Source of the DNA: Gracilariopsis chorda
Taxonomy: Eukaryota > Rhodophyta > Florideophyceae > Gracilariales > Gracilariaceae
Length of the DNA: 53,869 nt
Reading direction: 5' to 3'
NCBI GenBank assembly: GCA_003194525.1
Contig: NBIV01000348.1
Coordinates: 1-53,869 of the forward strand
Part shown: one piece after another, positions 49,969 to 53,869 of the stretch
Numbering within the stretch: the first letter of the stretch is position 1
Layout: each line of letters opens with the position of its first letter
Made by a program: the position numbers and the translations under genes
Notes under the pieces: generated by a model
The model's database searches: none
Told to the model about the DNA's origin: nothing
The model's input: only the letters and a program-made list of their open reading frames with translations

Positions 49969-50667
49969 TCACCCGCGTTTCACGCAGCACAGAAGGCATG
50001 AAAACCTTTGACCAACGCCCTTCAGCCATACCCTTCTGCCCTCTTTCTGGCCCTTCTTCCGTTCAACCGCAGGTTTTATCTTGTTTAAAACGTGAGATAG
50101 GGTCCATCGGTCGTTTTTCAGGTGGGTTGGCACCTTGGACCATTTGTTCTTTCCGCCATGTGTTTGCTTTCGTGCGTAAAATCTCTTGAAGCCACTACAT
50201 CCGCAGACAATCTGCCCTTCGTCAGCCCCCATTACCACCATGGCGAGTTCACGGATGTTCGCCCACTCATCCAGATCGAAGAAAAAGTGCCCGTTGTCCA
50301 TTGGTTGCAGTTCCGGTTCGAAACCGGCGGGCCAGTTCTCAAAGTCCCATTGAACTCGCGCGTGGTATTTCGCCCATAGGCGAAAGTGGCGTTTTGGAAC
50401 GCAGTATGACAGATCTCCATCCTGCACGAGCACAAGTGCCCTTTCGGATTCACTCGGCTGCTGTGAATGGCGCAGTGTATGGACTGGAGCGATGTGACAA
50501 ATCACGCGTTCGATCTCGTCCTCTTGATGCTGAGTTGTGAGGTCAATCTCCGTTATGGGCTCACACAGTTCCCGTTCGCACGTAGCGTCAGAAGTTACAG
50601 AAGAACCAGAAGAACTGCAATTGTCGATACAAGCAGAACGGAAATCCATGTTGTGCTGTTCATCCAT
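49969..50667 (-). CDS. Hypothetical protein, 232 aa, intronless
   Basis: The ORF is uninterrupted from the ATG at 50667; the frame extends upstream only to a non-ATG start. A TATAAATA box lies about 118 bases before the ATG (50782-50789). The protein starts acidic and Ser/Cys-rich (SACIDNCSSSGSSV), continues with RHFRLWAKYHARVQWDFENW and HFFFDLDEWANIRELAMVVM, then CGCSGFKRFYARKQTHGG, and ends basic (ERKKGQKEGRRVWLKGVG). I recognise no family. The paired cysteines and aromatic-rich middle suggest a small folded domain. It could be a host gene or a captured transposon gene. Confidence 0.55.
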   Translation of the reverse strand: MDEQHNMDFRSACIDNCSSSGSSVTSDATCERELCEPITEIDLTTQHQEDEIERVICHIAPVHTLRHSQQPSESERALVLVQDGDLSYCVPKRHFRLWAKYHARVQWDFENWPAGFEPELQPMDNGHFFFDLDEWANIRELAMVVMGADEGQIVCGCSGFKRFYARKQTHGGKNKWSKVPTHLKNDRWTLSHVLNKIKPAVERKKGQKEGRRVWLKGVGQRFSCLLCCVKRG

Positions 50668-50781
50668 GTCGGTCGGAAGCCTGTCTGAGGTTGAGATAAA
50701 AGCGTTCAAGGTGCCTGTGAATCTTAACAAAAGCGATGGTGTGAAATACGTTCGCGCATACCTGCCGGTGGGTATGAGCAG

Positions 50782-50789
50782 TATTTATA
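50782..50789 (-). promoter_or_regulatory. TATA box candidate for the 49969-50667 gene
   Basis: TATAAATA on the minus strand, 115-122 bases before the ATG, similar in spacing to the TATA box of the gene at 53693. Confidence 0.45.
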
Positions 50790-53564
50790 GAGAAGTGGAT
50801 GAGCAAGTGAATTAGAAATGGGTACGTTGAGTGCCGGACGTATAATTCGAACGAAGAGGACTCGGAGATCACCAGTTCCCGTGTTCCGTTTCAGGTACCG
50901 TCGGTACAACATACACCGCAACACATGAATGCACAATTTGAAAACCGCTGAGCGCCGTCATTCGTCTCTCAGCAGCACCATGCACACGGATCTTCTGATG
51001 GGATGGCAGAAAGTATTCGAATTCAACATGGAAAGGAAAGAACCATGAACGTGCGCCGCCATGTTCCGGAGCATACCTGTTCGAATTTCAATCGCAGCGC
51101 ACGGAGGCACGACTGATGGGAAGGTGGGGAAGCAAAGATTCGAATTGGCACATGGGCTGCTCTTAGTCAGTGCTGCGGTGAGTTGTCAGCGCGTGACTTG
51201 CCAGCGAAGCCGTAGAGCACATGTATTACCCTACGCATCGAGATGTGCCCGTGATGTGAGGATCTTCTCTCAAAAGAAGCGAAACGGATCAGGAATTGTA
51301 CGCTTTCGAGAACGTGGCCTTTGGTACTGACAGAGACTTGCACGGAGCCCAACCCTGGCGTCGTAAATAGCCTGATGGTGCTCTTAATAAGGATGTTCAA
51401 TCCATACGAGCAGTAACGGCGCGATGCTTGAAGGCGAATCATAATGCCCGGGCATCGAACACTTTTGGCTGTCGAGGAACTCCACTTCAGCTTGCTGACC
51501 TGTACGCGCCGCTCGTTGGTTCAGAGTGACTTAATACTCGGAGTGCTGGCCACAGAATGCGTTCCTACATCCCTGCTATTTCAAGGCCTGAAGCCCAGAG
51601 TTCTCAGCAACGTAAACGTTATCTTCCTCCGTTAGTTCAGCAAGTGTGGGGTCTACTCTATCTTATATACTGATTCCAGCAGTAGTTCTTCCCTACCAAT
51701 GACGAATTTAGCACAGTTCTGTGCTCACTTCCTTTCCAAATGTTCTGACCAGTCTGCACTGCTCGGTGCGGTGCGCACTGGCTGTAGCATGACCTGCAGT
51801 TCTTCCACAATGGGAGCGTTGAGTTGTTTCAAGCATATTCTTGTCGCAGGAGATTGACGAGGAGGCTAACTTGGAGTAGTTCTTGCATCACTCCGGACGG
51901 CACTTCATATATACTAAATTCTACTACGAAACAAAAATGCTTTGAGCAAACGATTTCAGCTTCCAGTATCTTACGCGCACCAGCAAAGGATAGAACACCG
52001 AAGCCAAATCGCTTCCTGAAAGTGTGGTGCCATATGTCGCCACCCGAAAGGGACGCGTCTCCATTTGACATATTCTCGATGTGACAACAGTCCAATCTCA
52101 GCAATCTCAGCAGCGCACAAGGTTAACGGCTCAGTAGGCGCGCTGATTGAGTCAACATTTACCTGGCTTCCTACGGAAGGTATCTGTCTTGCGCGTCTTG
52201 GTGCCTCGAAGCCTATTTAAACCTTTCGTGGCAGTGACATTCCGTATTCACTCCTCTCTCACCCAGCTAGCCGGTTCAACTCAAACCGCTAGGAGCTTCA
52301 GCGCCGTGGCTTTACATCATTACACATCCTTTCTCGCATTCAACACCTCGTTTATACGCTGTGATCTGACAATGAGGTATCGATCCGCTGTCCTTTCTTG
52401 CTCTCACTTGTATTCAGATTGGGTTGGTGCGGGTTTCGTGATATCTCCATCAGCTTCGAAGGAAGAATGGACGGAAGTCGTAGCGAAGTCGCGACTGTGT
52501 CTGCCGCGATGGCCGTTCTGGACCGGTCCGCACGTGGGTGGCAGCGTACAGCTCTCGACGCGCCCAACAGAAGCTGAACGGTTTACGGGAGGAGTTACGA
52601 CTGTCAAAGCAGTCAAAGAATGCCGATCACAGAAGAAGCATGTGTTGCGCACTCTATACTGGAAGAAGAAGCTGATGAAATGTAGAATGTCGAACATGCG
52701 CAAAGCGAGGTTTGAGTGCAGGAAGGGAACGGGGGTGCGGAAGATGATGATTATGAGGAAGAAGAAGTGCAAGTGGAACAGGAGGTGTTTTTCTAAGAAG
52801 GGTGTGGCCACTGCAATGGAGACTTCGAAAGTCGAAGAAAGTTGTGACTGTGTGAAGAGGTTGAAGGTGATGAAACAGATCTGGAAAATCAGAAAGGTCA
52901 AGTGTGGGGAGTATCGGAAGGCATATGTGATCCAAGCGGGGATTAAGAAAGTCGGGAGGAAGGTGAAATATCTGGAGAAGCTGCTCCGTCCAAAACCGAG
53001 CATAGCACCAAGGCCGTATTGAAAGGTCAGGAGGTCTACATTACGTTCTGCAGTATCTAACTACAAGCGAGTACTGACTACAAGCGAGTGCAATGCTTGA
53101 GGTGAGGGTTAGGCTAATATGTTGTGAGGAGCCGTTCTCTGTTTTCTGTTCCGACAAGACTTTCTATTAGAGTAGCAATGTAAATGTGAGGGAAAGCTTA
53201 CCTCACTGCTTCTTCTCGAAACGCTCTCAGTTAGGTACAGATCATATGAAGCGTTGTTCCACCGTCATCTTCTTTGTCGTTCTATCCTTCGAGGCGTATG
53301 TGCAAAGAAACGACCACGTCGTTCTGCACGGAACTTCTAATTTTGCTTTTCGGCGGCAAACCAGACTACTACTTTCGTCAGAGCCACTGATCGTACGATG
53401 ACATAATTACTCTCCTCACAAGGAACAAACGCGCTGCTCACGGAGCGTTTAATTACGCGAACGTGACATTGCCATGCTTGTCTTGGTCAATGCGAGTTAC
53501 GAATCCTTTAATTACTATGCTCCACCTTCACCAAGCTTTCCAATCCACGTCGTCCACATCGCAT
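50790..53564. other. No gene assigned; several weak frames
   Basis: The minus frame 51829-52104 (91 codons, with FRKRFGFGVLSFAGARKIL) and the purine-rich block 52600-53020 look partly coding but lack a consistent long frame. In the purine block one frame is Lys/Arg-rich and another is Glu/Asp-rich (AEDDDYEEEEVQVEQEV) with stops. A TATTTAAA lies at 52212. A short ORF at 53246-53401 (51 aa) starts MKRCSTVIFFVVLSFEAYVQ, like a signal peptide, but may be chance. Confidence 0.35.
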
Positions 53565-53571
53565 TATAAAA
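53565..53571 (+). promoter_or_regulatory. TATA box candidate
   Basis: TATAAAA 122-128 bases before the ATG at 53693; the stretch between is C/A-rich with no other ATG, as expected for a leader. Confidence 0.5.
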
Positions 53572-53692
53572 CCACATTTCCCGCGGCGTCAAGGAAGGCA
53601 TCTTTCACCTCCACACGCAGCCCAAGATAACACTCGTATAATTCTCCTACCAAAACGAGTGCGCTGTCCCAGTATCTCCAACGAACAAAGCG

Positions 53693-53869
53693 ATGTTTCC
53701 CCACTCTCAAACTGTATCTCTGTCAAAGAACGGTACTATCTTTGAAGACAAAAGCGAGAAGGACGTTCAAGACACTCAATCTGAGGGTTCTGAAATCCCT
53801 GTACTAGGATTTTGTTACGGAAGCGGTTCAACGGATCCAAAGGTATTGATCCGAGATGGGCTCAATTCC
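53693..53869 (+). CDS. 5' end of an unknown gene, open at window edge
   Basis: An ATG at 53693 opens a frame of 59 codons that runs off the window. It starts MFPHSQTVSLSKNGTIF, then an acidic DKSEKDVQDTQSEGSEI and FCYGSGSTDPKVLIRDG. There is no signal peptide. The TATA box and clean leader make a host gene likely, but the product is unknown. Confidence 0.45.
   Translation, partial: MFPHSQTVSLSKNGTIFEDKSEKDVQDTQSEGSEIPVLGFCYGSGSTDPKVLIRDGLNS

Noticed and set aside
52147..53022. A 291-codon plus-strand frame as a host gene
   Set aside because: The second half is Lys/Arg-rich only because the strand is purine-rich. Another frame over the same bases is acidic, and the opposite strand is also open (52404-53003), so base composition explains the length.
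1..53869. tRNA, rRNA, CRISPR array, bacterial origin or operon
   Set aside because: No cloverleaf with the usual internal promoter boxes, no regularly spaced identical repeats and no bacterial gene strings were seen; gene content is that of eukaryotic transposons.

Overview
This is eukaryotic nuclear DNA dominated by transposable elements in many stages of decay. I see no rRNA, tRNA, CRISPR array or bacterial operon structure. The species cannot be fixed from the sequence. The mix of Ty3/gypsy chromoviruses, a PIF/Harbinger element with a DUF6818/Myb-like partner, a Helitron, and short TATA-led intronless ORFs would suit a red alga or an oomycete-like protist; that is inference.

Layout. 1-7225 (minus): 5' LTR, intact gag and broken pol of chromovirus A, which runs off the left edge. 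7226-8660 (minus): gag and LTR remnants of a related element (I). 8698-10670 (plus): LTR, primer site and decayed gag of element G. 10675-16770 (plus): element H, old but readable from LTR through gag, protease, RT, RNase H and the integrase zinc domain, with a MITE-like insertion at 11874-12251. 16771-19340 (plus): the 3' half of element F, from RNase H through integrase to chromodomain. 19540-21897 (minus) and 23160-24971 (plus): decayed coding sequence I cannot assign. 25114-28049 (minus): element D, with its integrase core deleted. 28139-28530: a second copy of the G-type LTR. 29690-33261 (minus): a dead Helitron. 35255-37823: a PIF/Harbinger element with terminal repeats, an apparently intact transposase and a broken Myb-like accessory gene. 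38072-38959: a solo LTR of the A family with a 5-bp target duplication. 39383-49142 (plus): a full-length chromovirus C with two 825-bp LTRs and matching CTTGG target duplications. 49148-53869: probable host DNA with one intact intronless ORF (49969-50667, minus) and the start of another ORF at the right edge (53693 onward).

Elements A and C show how the family works. An LTR transcript starts near a conserved hairpin. Reverse transcription is primed at a 17-nt site shared by five elements. Gag and Pol are linked by a -1 frameshift at GGGAAAC directly before the gag stop. Pol carries protease, RT, RNase H and integrase with a GPY/F module. In C this is followed by about 500 residues of disordered sequence and then a chromodomain. 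A purine tract encoding SKEGEE recurs between protease and RT and after the integrase, and resembles the polypurine tract beside the 3' LTR. These RNA and DNA signals, with the long integrase tail, are the most unusual content of the window.
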